Origin: Bdellovibrionales bacterium
GTDB taxonomy: Bacteria; Bdellovibrionota_G; JALEGL01; JAGRMV01
Reading direction: 5' to 3'
Length of the DNA: 52,215 nt
Assembly (NCBI GenBank): GCA_020434365.1
Contig: JAGRAX010000004.1
Span: forward strand, 1-52,215
The notes beneath the pieces are model-generated. The model saw nothing but the letters and a program-made list of their open reading frames with translations, searched no databases and had not been told where the DNA came from. Positions 42,790 through 51,429 of this stretch are shown here, one piece after another. Each line of letters starts with the position of its first letter. Within the stretch, counting starts at the first letter, position 1. Both the position numbers and the translations under genes were made by a program.

Positions 42790-43911
42790 ATGGGTGTATT
42801 GATCACGGGTTCTACAGGATATTTAGGTTCATATGTTGTGGCTCAAATGCTTTCAGATCATAAGGATCGATTGCTTTTGCTCATTCGGGCCAAAGATCAA
42901 CAAGAAGCGAAACAACGTTTATGGAAATCTCTTCAGTTGCATATGAGTTTTCACGAGTTTTCCCAATATTTAAAGCGTATAGACTTGTTTTTGGGAGATT
43001 TAACAAAAGATCAATTGGGGCTATCTGACGAGCACTGGAAAACTTTGGTTTCTTCGACCCAGTCTATCATTCACTGCGCCGCCTCTTTGAATCGAAAATC
43101 TGAAAAATCCTGCTTGAACGTAAATCTTAGAGGAACCTTACAAGTCATTGCCTTGGCCAAAGAAGCTCATCAGGATCATGGCCTAAGACGATTTAGCAAT
43201 GTGTCCACGGTGGCCATTGCGGGTCAGAGGCAAGATGAGCTTGTATATGAAGAGCAGGCTTTAGATTGGTCTAGAAGTGACTATGATCCCTACGCTCGTA
43301 CAAAAAAGTTTTGTGAGCACATGATCGAAAAATGGCTGGGTGATATTCCATACATTATCTTTAGACCCAGTATTATTCTGGGGGATGAACGTTTTCCTGA
43401 GACGACTCAATTTGACATGGCCAGGGCATTCATTTGGCTTGCCAAGTTACCTTTTCTTCCCTTTCAAAAGCATTGGAAAATTGACATCGTGCCTGCCAAT
43501 TATGTCGGACATGCCATTGTCACCATTCATCAGAAAAAAGATCCTGCACATAAAATTTACCATTTGAGTTCAGGGGATCAATCTTTGAATTATCAGCAAA
43601 TCGTAAGGGATTTGGAAAAAAAGGGTCTTCCTCTACATCACACCTTTGTTCCTTTTTTGGAACCGCTTTTTCGGAAAACCATCGCACTCTTGTCTATGAT
43701 GCCAAGGTCATGGAAAATCACCAAAATGGTTTCCTTGATGAAAGTTTTTTTACCTTATCTCACATTTAATACGGTGTTCGACAATACAAGGGTGGTGCAA
43801 GAAATTCACAGAAAGCCCAAGCCTTTTTCCGAATATTCCTACCCCTTCTATGTATTTGTTGAAGGTCATAAATTTCAATATCCCTATGAACCCTATGCCA
43901 GAGAATCCTGA
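42790..43911 (+). CDS. Thioester-reductase-type SDR, second reductase of the cluster
   Basis: A 373-residue extended SDR of the thioester-reductase/NAD-binding 4 group. The cofactor loop is TGSTGYLG at 6-13. The segment IIHCAASLN, VNLRGT and the catalytic pair Tyr168 and Lys172 (YARTK) follow, then FRPSIILGDERFPETT. It lacks the long insertion and large C-terminal domain of the preceding reductase and ends in a basic, hydrophobic tail. It could reduce a different acyl thioester, or a keto or aldehyde intermediate. It starts 3 bp after the first reductase stops and its stop overlaps the next start (TGATG). Confidence 0.85.
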   Translation: MGVLITGSTGYLGSYVVAQMLSDHKDRLLLLIRAKDQQEAKQRLWKSLQLHMSFHEFSQYLKRIDLFLGDLTKDQLGLSDEHWKTLVSSTQSIIHCAASLNRKSEKSCLNVNLRGTLQVIALAKEAHQDHGLRRFSNVSTVAIAGQRQDELVYEEQALDWSRSDYDPYARTKKFCEHMIEKWLGDIPYIIFRPSIILGDERFPETTQFDMARAFIWLAKLPFLPFQKHWKIDIVPANYVGHAIVTIHQKKDPAHKIYHLSSGDQSLNYQQIVRDLEKKGLPLHHTFVPFLEPLFRKTIALLSMMPRSWKITKMVSLMKVFLPYLTFNTVFDNTRVVQEIHRKPKPFSEYSYPFYVFVEGHKFQYPYEPYARES

Positions 43912-45368
43912 TGTTTGAATTTGTCAAAAAAATCGGAAGCAGATTGAGTCCAGATTATGGCCTGCAAAAAGCAATGGACTCAGCCATCTATACAACGCAA
44001 ATGCGATATGCGGTTTCAAGTTCAATTGAATCTTGGGCTCCCGGAAAGCCATTGAAACTGCTATTTGCTGGGTATGCAGGATCAAGAAATACGGGAGCGG
44101 ATGTTCGCGTGGAAGAAATGATTCGACAGATCAGGCATCTTCTTGGTGATGAAAACATCGCGCTCTCGATCATGACCATCGATACCGAAGCGACGCGGGG
44201 ATATTTTTCTACGGTTACGCAGCTCGAAGTTCCGCAAATCTTTCCTCCATTTCTTTACTCAGAATGCCCCAAACATCATGGAGTGATTGCTTGTGAAGGC
44301 TCGATGTTTAAATCAAAATTTGCAGATGCACTGTCTGTCATGATGGCGGGAAGTTTGGGGATGGCCAATGCAGAAAGGAAACTCAGTATTGGCTATGGAG
44401 CTGAAGCAGGTGCCATGACACCTACTTTGAAACACTTTGTTCAAAAGCAGTGTAGGGATTCTTTGGTGATCTGCCGCAATGAAGAATCTCAAGAAGTACT
44501 GCAAAAAATCAACATACGTACTCGACCCGGCGCAGACACTGCCTGGACATTTACACCTTCACCAAAAAGTGTAGGGGAAAAAATCCTCAAAGAAAAAGGA
44601 TGGGATGGAAAACAAGACATTCTCATGGTTTGTCCCATCAATCCATTTTGGTGGCCAGTCAAAGCAAATGTTGTAAAAAGAATTCAAAATATTGCGGTGG
44701 GAAAGTACAAAGATCAACACTATAAATCCATATACTTTCACGATTATAACAAACAAGATCAAAAATCTTATGAAACATACATTCAGGCGCTTGCAAAATC
44801 TGCCAAGCGTTTTGCAACAGAGCATAACCTGTTTGTTGCGGCGGTAGGCATGGAAAAACTCGATCGCAGAGCTTGTGAAGACTTTTCGAAAGCTTTTGGA
44901 TCTGAGCAGCTTCCCCCTGTGATTGTGAGCGATCAGTATCATATGTACGATATGATCAGTATCTTGAGAAAAGCTAAGTTTATGGTGAGTTCACGCTTTC
45001 ACGCCATTGTTTGTTCGATGCCAGGGCAGGTTCTATCGGTGGGCGTCACGATGGATGAACGCATCAGAAATCTTATGAACCTTCGAGGTCATGAAAATTT
45101 ATATACGGAAGTTGATGATCAACAGTTAGAGCACAATGTGTATCAAATGTTGTCTGATTGCCACCAGCATCAAAAAAAATATCAGGAAGATATGTGCAAG
45201 ACTGTCGTTGGTGAGATGAAAAAAATGGCCGATATGGGAAAAGATTTTCTTGAGGAACTTAAGAGGGTGTATCCAGAGTTTGCATCAAAACATCAGGGTC
45301 GAGACTGGCAGAGCTATCTGCCACAATTGTCGGATGATCTTACTTCGATGGTGGAGAAATATTCATGA
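43911..45368 (+). CDS. Polysaccharide pyruvyl transferase family protein
   Basis: A 485-residue protein of the PS_pyruv_trans (CsaB/WcaK) family, which transfers pyruvate from phosphoenolpyruvate to sugar hydroxyls as a ketal. Family marks are LLFAGYAGSRNTGADVRVEE (as GYAGSRNTGADVRVEE) near residue 53, a middle CEGSMFKSKF in place of the usual GGG-type loop, and the late block MVSSRFHAIVCSMPGQVLSVGV (as SSRFHAIVCSM). The overlap with both neighbours shows it belongs to the operon. Its presence amid acyl-handling enzymes is unusual: the product may be a pyruvylated glycolipid or a polar headgroup. Confidence 0.85.
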   Translation: MFEFVKKIGSRLSPDYGLQKAMDSAIYTTQMRYAVSSSIESWAPGKPLKLLFAGYAGSRNTGADVRVEEMIRQIRHLLGDENIALSIMTIDTEATRGYFSTVTQLEVPQIFPPFLYSECPKHHGVIACEGSMFKSKFADALSVMMAGSLGMANAERKLSIGYGAEAGAMTPTLKHFVQKQCRDSLVICRNEESQEVLQKINIRTRPGADTAWTFTPSPKSVGEKILKEKGWDGKQDILMVCPINPFWWPVKANVVKRIQNIAVGKYKDQHYKSIYFHDYNKQDQKSYETYIQALAKSAKRFATEHNLFVAAVGMEKLDRRACEDFSKAFGSEQLPPVIVSDQYHMYDMISILRKAKFMVSSRFHAIVCSMPGQVLSVGVTMDERIRNLMNLRGHENLYTEVDDQQLEHNVYQMLSDCHQHQKKYQEDMCKTVVGEMKKMADMGKDFLEELKRVYPEFASKHQGRDWQSYLPQLSDDLTSMVEKYS

Positions 45369-47026
45369 GTTTTGTAGATCGCATTTGCGCACATTGGAAG
45401 TCTTCAGATGAAAGTATTTTGATTTCGATTGAAGGTGATCAAAGCCATGGGGTTTCAAAAAAAACCTTAGCGCAGTGGACGGCCAGTCTCTCTTATCAGC
45501 TTAAAGCCAGAGGCGTATCCAAAGGTGATCGCGTCGTTCTTTTGGGATCCAATAGCCCATACTGGGTGGCCTGCGATTTTGCGATTATGAGTCTTGGGGC
45601 GATTGTGGTTCCTCTCTACAGTCGACAGGATCCAAAAGAGTTGGCATTCATGGCGCAGGACTGTAAGCCTAGTCTATTTATTTATGATGATTTTGAGCTG
45701 CAACAGCAAGTTGCCAAACATTGGACTTCCGAATGCGACTCTGTAAAACTTCAAGATCTGATTGATGATAAAACGCAGAGAGATTTGATGCCTCATGCTT
45801 TACAAGATGAAGATATTGTCACCATCATTTATACTTCAGGAACGAGCGGAAACCCAAAAGGAGTCATGCTCAGTGCTGGTAATATTGACTTTATGCTGGA
45901 GAGAACCTGCATGCAGATCCAGCAAGCCAGAAAAAATGCATTGGGTAAAGATCGCGTGTTTCATTTTTTACCTTTTTGTTTTGCGGGCTCTCGACTGATG
46001 TTTTGGACGCAGCTGTATCGTGACAATCCTGTAATGTTATCTACAGATCTGAGCAATTTGGCACAAGAAATGTCCACGGCAAACCCTGAATTCTATCTCA
46101 ATGTTCCAGCCGTTTTGGAGCGAATCAAGAGCGGTGTAGAACAAAAAATTCAATCTCAAAGTGATTGGATTGCGAAGATGTATCAAAAAGCAAATCAACT
46201 GTGGACGAAAAAACATCAATATGGATTGAGCCTAGTTGAAAAGTTCATGTTCATGTTTATAGATGTCCTTCTTTTGAAAAAAATCAAAGAGAAAGTAGGC
46301 TCGAAATTAGAATTTTTGATTTGTGGATCCGCCGCACTTTCTCCCGAAACTCAGCAATGGTTTTCCATGATTCGTATTCCAGTTTTTCAAGTCTATGGTC
46401 TGACAGAAACGACAGGAATTGTGAGCATGGATGCGTTTGATGACGTAGAAATTGGAAAAGTTGGAAAAGCCATCGATGGTTGTGAAATTAAAATTTCCAA
46501 AGATGGAGAGCTTTTGTGCAAAGGACCCAATATTTTTTCAGGATATTGGAATCGTGAAGAAGAAAGCAAGCAGTGTTTTGATGGGCCCTGGTTTCGCACA
46601 GGAGACCTGGCACATGTATCTTCTAAGGGCCATATTGATATTGTGGGTAGAGTTAAAAATGTCATCATTCCTTCTTCAGGGCACAATATTGTTCCAGAAC
46701 CGATTGAACAAAAAATGAAAGATTTGGCTCCTATGGAAATCGATCAAGCGATATTGATTGGACATGGACGTCCGTACTTGACAGCTTTGGTTGCAGGGTC
46801 CATTCGTGAAGAAAAAATGGACCAAGTTTTGAAAATGCTGAATCAAGAGGTCCCACATTATAAAAAAATCAGAGCCTATCGACATGTACAAGAAGGTTTT
46901 ACGGTTGAAAATGGATCTCTCACGGTCAATCAAAAACTCAAGCGAAAAGAAATCGAAAAGAACTTTTCAAAAGATATTGATGAGCTTTATACGCAGCCTC
47001 AAAGCAAGACAAGCTTGCACTCCTGA
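45365..47026 (+). CDS. AMP-forming acyl ligase 1 (long-chain fatty acid-CoA/ACP ligase type)
   Basis: A 553-residue adenylate-forming enzyme that activates a fatty acid with ATP and passes it to CoA or an ACP. The P-loop is IIYTSGTSGNPKG (154-166), the adenine region is YGLTETTG, the ribose/hinge motif is WFRTGDLAHVSSKGHIDIVGR, split as FRTGDL and IDIVGRVKN, and the C-terminal catalytic lysine is within NQKLKRKEIEKNF. The layout follows long-chain acyl-CoA synthetases. The start overlaps the pyruvyl transferase stop (ATGA). With the free-standing ACP three genes on, loading of that ACP is a reasonable guess. Confidence 0.92.
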   Translation: MSFVDRICAHWKSSDESILISIEGDQSHGVSKKTLAQWTASLSYQLKARGVSKGDRVVLLGSNSPYWVACDFAIMSLGAIVVPLYSRQDPKELAFMAQDCKPSLFIYDDFELQQQVAKHWTSECDSVKLQDLIDDKTQRDLMPHALQDEDIVTIIYTSGTSGNPKGVMLSAGNIDFMLERTCMQIQQARKNALGKDRVFHFLPFCFAGSRLMFWTQLYRDNPVMLSTDLSNLAQEMSTANPEFYLNVPAVLERIKSGVEQKIQSQSDWIAKMYQKANQLWTKKHQYGLSLVEKFMFMFIDVLLLKKIKEKVGSKLEFLICGSAALSPETQQWFSMIRIPVFQVYGLTETTGIVSMDAFDDVEIGKVGKAIDGCEIKISKDGELLCKGPNIFSGYWNREEESKQCFDGPWFRTGDLAHVSSKGHIDIVGRVKNVIIPSSGHNIVPEPIEQKMKDLAPMEIDQAILIGHGRPYLTALVAGSIREEKMDQVLKMLNQEVPHYKKIRAYRHVQEGFTVENGSLTVNQKLKRKEIEKNFSKDIDELYTQPQSKTSLHS

Positions 47027-47817
47027 TGGGTATGATCATTCAAAACATAGAAGGTCAAATTGTCACATGGGGTTTGGACTATCCGCCGTGCAATGAAATC
47101 GGAGAAGAATTTGTTGAAGATCTATCTCGCTGTGTAGACGTACTTGAAACGCGAGATGATTTGCGCGCATGTGTGTTGTATAGTCGAAGAGATGAAGGGT
47201 TTTGCGCGGGAGCGGACTTACGTCGTTTGTATCAAGAGATGCAAAGCATGGACAAAGAGCAGTATGTGAAAAAGCTGCGAAATTTTTTGCAAAAAATTCA
47301 TCAGCTTTTTCTTCGCTTGGATCAATGTCAAAAGCCCATCGTAACTTTGGTTCATGGATTGTGTTTTGGTGGGGGATTTGAATTGGCATTATGTAGCGAT
47401 ATCATTGTGGCTCAAGATAATGCACGTTTTGCTTTTCCTGAACTCAGACTGGGAATCATTCCTTGTTTTGGAGGGATTCCTAGGCTCTCCCGAGATGTAG
47501 GTAATGCTGTGGTTCGAGATCTATTGCTTACAGGTAGAAGCATCAACGCAAGCAAAGCCAAAGAAATAGGTTTGGTTTCACAAGTAGTCAAAGAGGCGTC
47601 CGCAATGCGGATGGCTATGTCTCTGGCAAAACAGATGACCAAATTTGATCCTTATGCATTGAAATCATGCAAAGCGTTTATGAAGCAAGATCTTACCTCT
47701 GCTTTGGACAAGGAGTTAGAGTTGGCGATGAAACTGTTTCAGAGAGATCAAGTATTAGAGTCTCTACAAAAATTTAACGCAGATCAAGGCCCTTTGCCTT
47801 ATTTGCCTACGTCATGA
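47026..47817 (+). CDS. Enoyl-CoA hydratase/isomerase (crotonase) family protein
   Basis: A 263-residue crotonase. The oxyanion pocket is in FCAGADLRRL (59-68) and GLCFGGGFELALCSDI. Both catalytic glutamates of hydratases are present, Glu119 (GGGFELAL) and Glu139 (FAFPELRLGIIP), 20 residues apart, the same spacing as in the mammalian enzyme. Hydratase activity is therefore plausible. It could modify a beta position of the chain being processed in this cluster. The start codon overlaps the stop of ligase 1 (TGATG), and the ACP follows 7 bp on. Confidence 0.9.
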   Translation: MGMIIQNIEGQIVTWGLDYPPCNEIGEEFVEDLSRCVDVLETRDDLRACVLYSRRDEGFCAGADLRRLYQEMQSMDKEQYVKKLRNFLQKIHQLFLRLDQCQKPIVTLVHGLCFGGGFELALCSDIIVAQDNARFAFPELRLGIIPCFGGIPRLSRDVGNAVVRDLLLTGRSINASKAKEIGLVSQVVKEASAMRMAMSLAKQMTKFDPYALKSCKAFMKQDLTSALDKELELAMKLFQRDQVLESLQKFNADQGPLPYLPTS

Positions 47818-47824
47818 GAAAAAT

Positions 47825-48058
47825 ATGGAATATATAGAACAAATATTAAATTTGGCGTCTAAGAAATTTCAAGTTCCTGTCGAAAACTTAGATCCAAGTC
47901 GGGATATTTTTGAGAGTTTAAACATTAATAGCATTCAAGCGCTCAGTTTGCTCAGCGAACTAGAACAAACTTTTTCTGTAGAGATCATGGATTTCGAACT
48001 TCAGGATGTTAAATCTTTTCAAGACCTTGCAAACTTGATCGAGGAAAAGTCACGGTGA
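47825..48058 (+). CDS. Free-standing acyl carrier protein of the lipid cluster
   Basis: A 77-residue acidic helical carrier. The attachment serine is Ser36 in ESLNINSIQALSLL; the usual DSL is replaced by NSI, as in many secondary-metabolism and specialised ACPs. The following VEIMDFELQDVKSFQDLANL is the expected helix III region (VEI..., split here for its first 19 residues). It is clearly different from the fatty-acid ACP at 24147-24386. Its stop overlaps the start of the second ligase, so the two are probably made together. Confidence 0.9.
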   Translation: MEYIEQILNLASKKFQVPVENLDPSRDIFESLNINSIQALSLLSELEQTFSVEIMDFELQDVKSFQDLANLIEEKSR

Positions 48059-49758
48059 TGGATTTACGTCAAAAGACCGATTTGGGACAAGTGTTTGATG
48101 AGGCATTGACACGATATCCGGATCGTCAGGCTTTGATTGAGCTTGCCCGAGAGAAAGTCAATGCTCAATACAGCTATCGTGAAGTGTATCAATGGTCGCT
48201 TCATCTTGCAAAAAAGCTGCAAGCGCAAGGTATCGAAAAAGGTCAACGTGTTGCTATCATTATGTCGAATCAATCCAAATGGATTTTTTCTGCCATTGGA
48301 AGTTTTTTTTGTGGCGCGACCTTGGTTCCGATTGATTATAAACTGACGCCTGAAGAACAAATCAGTCTATTGCAACATGCACAGGTTACCTATCTAATTA
48401 CTGAGTATCCTTTGTGGAAGCGATTGCAAAAGACCCAGAACTCTTTTTTTGAAGGCATCAAAGTCATTGTGACAGAGGCGGGAGAAAATCTGGACGTAAA
48501 CGCGTTGGCGTGGGAGCAGCCCGTGGACGCTTCATTTCAAAGAGTTCAAATCAAGCGAAGCGATGTGGCGTGCATTGTATATTCTTCCGGCACAGGTGGA
48601 GATCCCAAGGGCTGTATGATGACCCATGGAAATTATTTGTCTCAGGCGCAAGTTTTGGGTCAGATGTTTCCGGTCACGTCCAGCGATTTGTATTTTTCTT
48701 TTATTCCCACCAATCATGCCATTGATTTTATGTGTGGATTTGTATTGCCTCTACTTCATGGAACACGAATCATTCATCAACGAACGCTCAGGCCAGAATA
48801 TTTTTTGTATACCATAAAAGAATATGGTGTGAGCCACATGGCCCTGGTTCCGATGCTGCTTAAGACCTTAAAGGAACGTGTAGAAGAAAAATTACAGAAA
48901 GCGCCATTATGGAAAAGAAAATGGATTGCTTCTCTAACACAGCTCAATCGATGGGCGACTCAAAAAAAGCCCAGGTACTATATTTCGAGAAGAATTTTGG
49001 CGCCCATTCACAAAGCTTTTGGTGGAAAACTGAAAATGGTTTTTGCAGGAGGCGCTTTTGTTGATGCTCAAAGTGTTCAATACTTCTATGATGTGGGCAT
49101 TCCAGTTTTGATCGGTTATGGTTTGACCGAAGCGGGGACCGTTGTAAGCGTGAATCGATTGGAAGATTTTCGAGCTGATACGGTAGGTACTCCTATTGAT
49201 GGAACAAAGGTCAAGATCGCCAATCCTGATTCTTCTGGAATTGGAGAAGTCTGGGTTTCTGGACCTACGGTAATGAAAGGATACTGGAACAATGAGGAGC
49301 AAAGCAGTCAGGTTTTCTATGATGATTGGCTCGCCACTGGAGATTTGGGAATTTTAGACGATGCACATTTGATCCTGAAAGGTCGAAAAAAGAACATGAT
49401 CGTGACCGAAGGGGGAAAAAATGTATACCCTGAAGATGTAGAGTCTTGGTTTGAGCAATTGAGCGAATGCGAAGAATTTTGCGTTTTTTCCTCAGGGTAC
49501 CTTTGGAACTCTCAGAATCCTATCGATGGTCAACGCATGGTTATAGTGACCAGACCAAAAAAGGAGTACACAAGCGATCAGTTGAAAAAGCAAATTCAAA
49601 CTCAAAATCTTAAAATGTCTCAATACAAACGCATTCATCAGTGGATGATTTGGGACAATGAATTTCCTAGAACGGCTTCGATGAAAATCAAACGTGCAAA
49701 GTTAGCACAGCAAATTCAAGAGCGAGATAGAGCAGACATATGTATCGACAATCTATAA
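48058..49758 (+). CDS. AMP-forming acyl ligase 2
   Basis: A 566-residue second adenylate-forming enzyme. The P-loop is IVYSSGTGGDPKG (173-185), where the usual TSG reads TGG. YGLTEAGT, ATGDLGILDDAHLILKGRKKN (as ATGDLGIL and LKGRKKNMIV) and the C-terminal lysine region RTASMKIKRAKL are present, so it should be active. It differs enough from ligase 1 to imply another acid or acceptor. The ATG at 48058 overlaps the ACP stop (GTGATG); a GTG at 48055 could also be used. Direct coupling to the ACP gene suggests it may load that ACP. Confidence 0.9.
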   Translation: MDLRQKTDLGQVFDEALTRYPDRQALIELAREKVNAQYSYREVYQWSLHLAKKLQAQGIEKGQRVAIIMSNQSKWIFSAIGSFFCGATLVPIDYKLTPEEQISLLQHAQVTYLITEYPLWKRLQKTQNSFFEGIKVIVTEAGENLDVNALAWEQPVDASFQRVQIKRSDVACIVYSSGTGGDPKGCMMTHGNYLSQAQVLGQMFPVTSSDLYFSFIPTNHAIDFMCGFVLPLLHGTRIIHQRTLRPEYFLYTIKEYGVSHMALVPMLLKTLKERVEEKLQKAPLWKRKWIASLTQLNRWATQKKPRYYISRRILAPIHKAFGGKLKMVFAGGAFVDAQSVQYFYDVGIPVLIGYGLTEAGTVVSVNRLEDFRADTVGTPIDGTKVKIANPDSSGIGEVWVSGPTVMKGYWNNEEQSSQVFYDDWLATGDLGILDDAHLILKGRKKNMIVTEGGKNVYPEDVESWFEQLSECEEFCVFSSGYLWNSQNPIDGQRMVIVTRPKKEYTSDQLKKQIQTQNLKMSQYKRIHQWMIWDNEFPRTASMKIKRAKLAQQIQERDRADICIDNL

Positions 49759-50675
49759 GACGCTTTGGGATCATTTATAATCAACGCGCAGGCGGCGGAC
49801 GTGTTCGTCCCATTCGAAAAATGAGACACTATGATCGATTCATTCGTAGGTTAAAAAAAGCCAAGATCGAAAATCTAGTCTATCAAATCAAAACAACCGA
49901 ATACCACCAACATGCCAAGGATATTGGCAAGCATATGTATTATGATGGCATTCGAGATTTTATTGTGATTGGAGGCGACGGTACTCTCCATGAAGCCATC
50001 AACGGTATTATGGAGGCCATGAGAAAAGAACCCGGTGGAAAAGTTAAAATCGGGATTGTCCCTAGAGGTACTGGAAATTCTTTTCTTAGAGATTTGGATT
50101 ATAACGAAGATCGCCTTCTTGAAGCAATTGCAGAGAATCGATGGCGAGCTTGTGATACCATCCAGCTTCGATTGAGCTGGGGTTATCTCTATTCCATCAA
50201 TCTGGTAAGTCTAGGTTTTGTTGCGGATGTCGCAAAACTGAGAAACGATTCTTTTTCTTTGCTGGGAAACTTTGGCTATACCCTGGCAGTTCTTGTAAAA
50301 CTTTTTACTCTGTCTCCCTATCGATTTCAGTGTGTGATTGATGGAAGGTCTTTTGATCAAGACCTAACTTTTTTATCGATCAATAATTCACGATACACGG
50401 GAGGAGATATGTTGATGGCTCCTCACGCAAGATTTGATGATGGAAAGTTTGATCTGATTGAAGTTGAGCCCATCTCCAAATGGAAACTTTTGAGAGCTTT
50501 CCCAAAAATTTTTACTGGGAAGCATCAGTTTTTGCCAGAGGTTAAAATGAGTCAAGCAACATGCATAGATTTCCCTTCTCCTTTGGAAACGCATTTGATG
50601 ATTGACGGAGAAGTTGAGGATGTAACATTGGAACAAATTAAAATTCTTCCTGAATCGATGTATGTGTACCAATGA
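49740..50675 (+). CDS. Diacylglycerol/sphingosine kinase-family lipid kinase
   Basis: A 311-residue lipid kinase of the DAGK catalytic-domain family, which phosphorylates a lipid hydroxyl with ATP. The nucleotide loop is VIGGDGTLHEAINGIM (GGDGT at 78-82), followed by IVPRGTGNSFLRDL and the domain 2 strands ending MIDGEVEDVT. All key motifs are present. The opening IIYNQRAGGG matches the family N-terminus. The start lies 19 bp inside ligase 2. A phosphorylated diol or alkyl-glycerol intermediate would fit with the reductase and the acyltransferase that flank it in the operon; that is inference. Confidence 0.9.
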   Translation: MYRQSIRRFGIIYNQRAGGGRVRPIRKMRHYDRFIRRLKKAKIENLVYQIKTTEYHQHAKDIGKHMYYDGIRDFIVIGGDGTLHEAINGIMEAMRKEPGGKVKIGIVPRGTGNSFLRDLDYNEDRLLEAIAENRWRACDTIQLRLSWGYLYSINLVSLGFVADVAKLRNDSFSLLGNFGYTLAVLVKLFTLSPYRFQCVIDGRSFDQDLTFLSINNSRYTGGDMLMAPHARFDDGKFDLIEVEPISKWKLLRAFPKIFTGKHQFLPEVKMSQATCIDFPSPLETHLMIDGEVEDVTLEQIKILPESMYVYQ

Positions 50676-50688
50676 GGAGCGTAGAAAA

Positions 50689-51429
50689 ATGAAGAATTTC
50701 TTTTCACATATCAAAACCTACCTTTTTTCTGCGTATGCATGGACCATTTGTTATGTGTGGATGTTTTTTCTTTTCCTTGTCTTGATCATTCTTTTTCCAG
50801 TGTTTCCACATCGAAAGACGCACGAAGCGTTTGCGGCGCGTGCATTTGCACTTGTACTCAAGATGCTCGGCATTCAAACAAAAATTCACTACGATGAAAA
50901 ATTTGATCCGCAATGCCGGAGCGTTTTTTGTCAGAACCATGTAAATCTTCTTGATGGCTTTATAGCGACAGCGAGCATTCCACATGTGTTTTGTGGGCTC
51001 ATGCACGCCTGGCAATTTTGGATCCCTATTTATGGATGGCTTATGAAAATTTCTCAAGGGATTGCTGTTCATCAAAAAAAGAAATCTGGAAAACTTCAGG
51101 ACATCATTGAGCAGGCAAAAAAGAGAAAACAGATGGGTTATTCAATTTTATGTTTTCCAGAGGGACATCGCACTCGTGATGGGCACGTACACAGTTTTCG
51201 TAAAGGTATGTTTTTTATGGCAAGAGAGTCGGGGTATCCAATTGTACCGATTGCAGTCAAAGGTAACTATGAAATCAATCAAAAAGGATCTAGATTGTTT
51301 CATCCTGGAAATTTGGAGGTGTTTGTGGGACCACAATGCTCAACAGAAGGTCTAAGTGATATGCAAATTGAAACATTGGCTCAACGAACGCAGCAGTGGA
51401 TTCGCCAAAAAGTGGAGGGGCAATTGTGA
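50689..51429 (+). CDS. PlsC-type lysophospholipid acyltransferase
   Basis: A 246-residue membrane acyltransferase that esterifies a glycerol- or lysophospholipid-type acceptor. The N-terminal membrane segment spans about 17-40. Motif I is NHVNLLDGF (His84, Asp89: H-x4-D), motif III is CFPEGHRTRDG (156-161, where FPEGTR is standard), and motif IV is in GYPIVPIAVKG. All four family blocks can be seen. The ATG at 50689 has GAGGAG ahead; an ATG at 50662 overlaps the lipid kinase and is rejected. Its stop overlaps the TetR start. Confidence 0.92.
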   Translation: MKNFFSHIKTYLFSAYAWTICYVWMFFLFLVLIILFPVFPHRKTHEAFAARAFALVLKMLGIQTKIHYDEKFDPQCRSVFCQNHVNLLDGFIATASIPHVFCGLMHAWQFWIPIYGWLMKISQGIAVHQKKKSGKLQDIIEQAKKRKQMGYSILCFPEGHRTRDGHVHSFRKGMFFMARESGYPIVPIAVKGNYEINQKGSRLFHPGNLEVFVGPQCSTEGLSDMQIETLAQRTQQWIRQKVEGQL

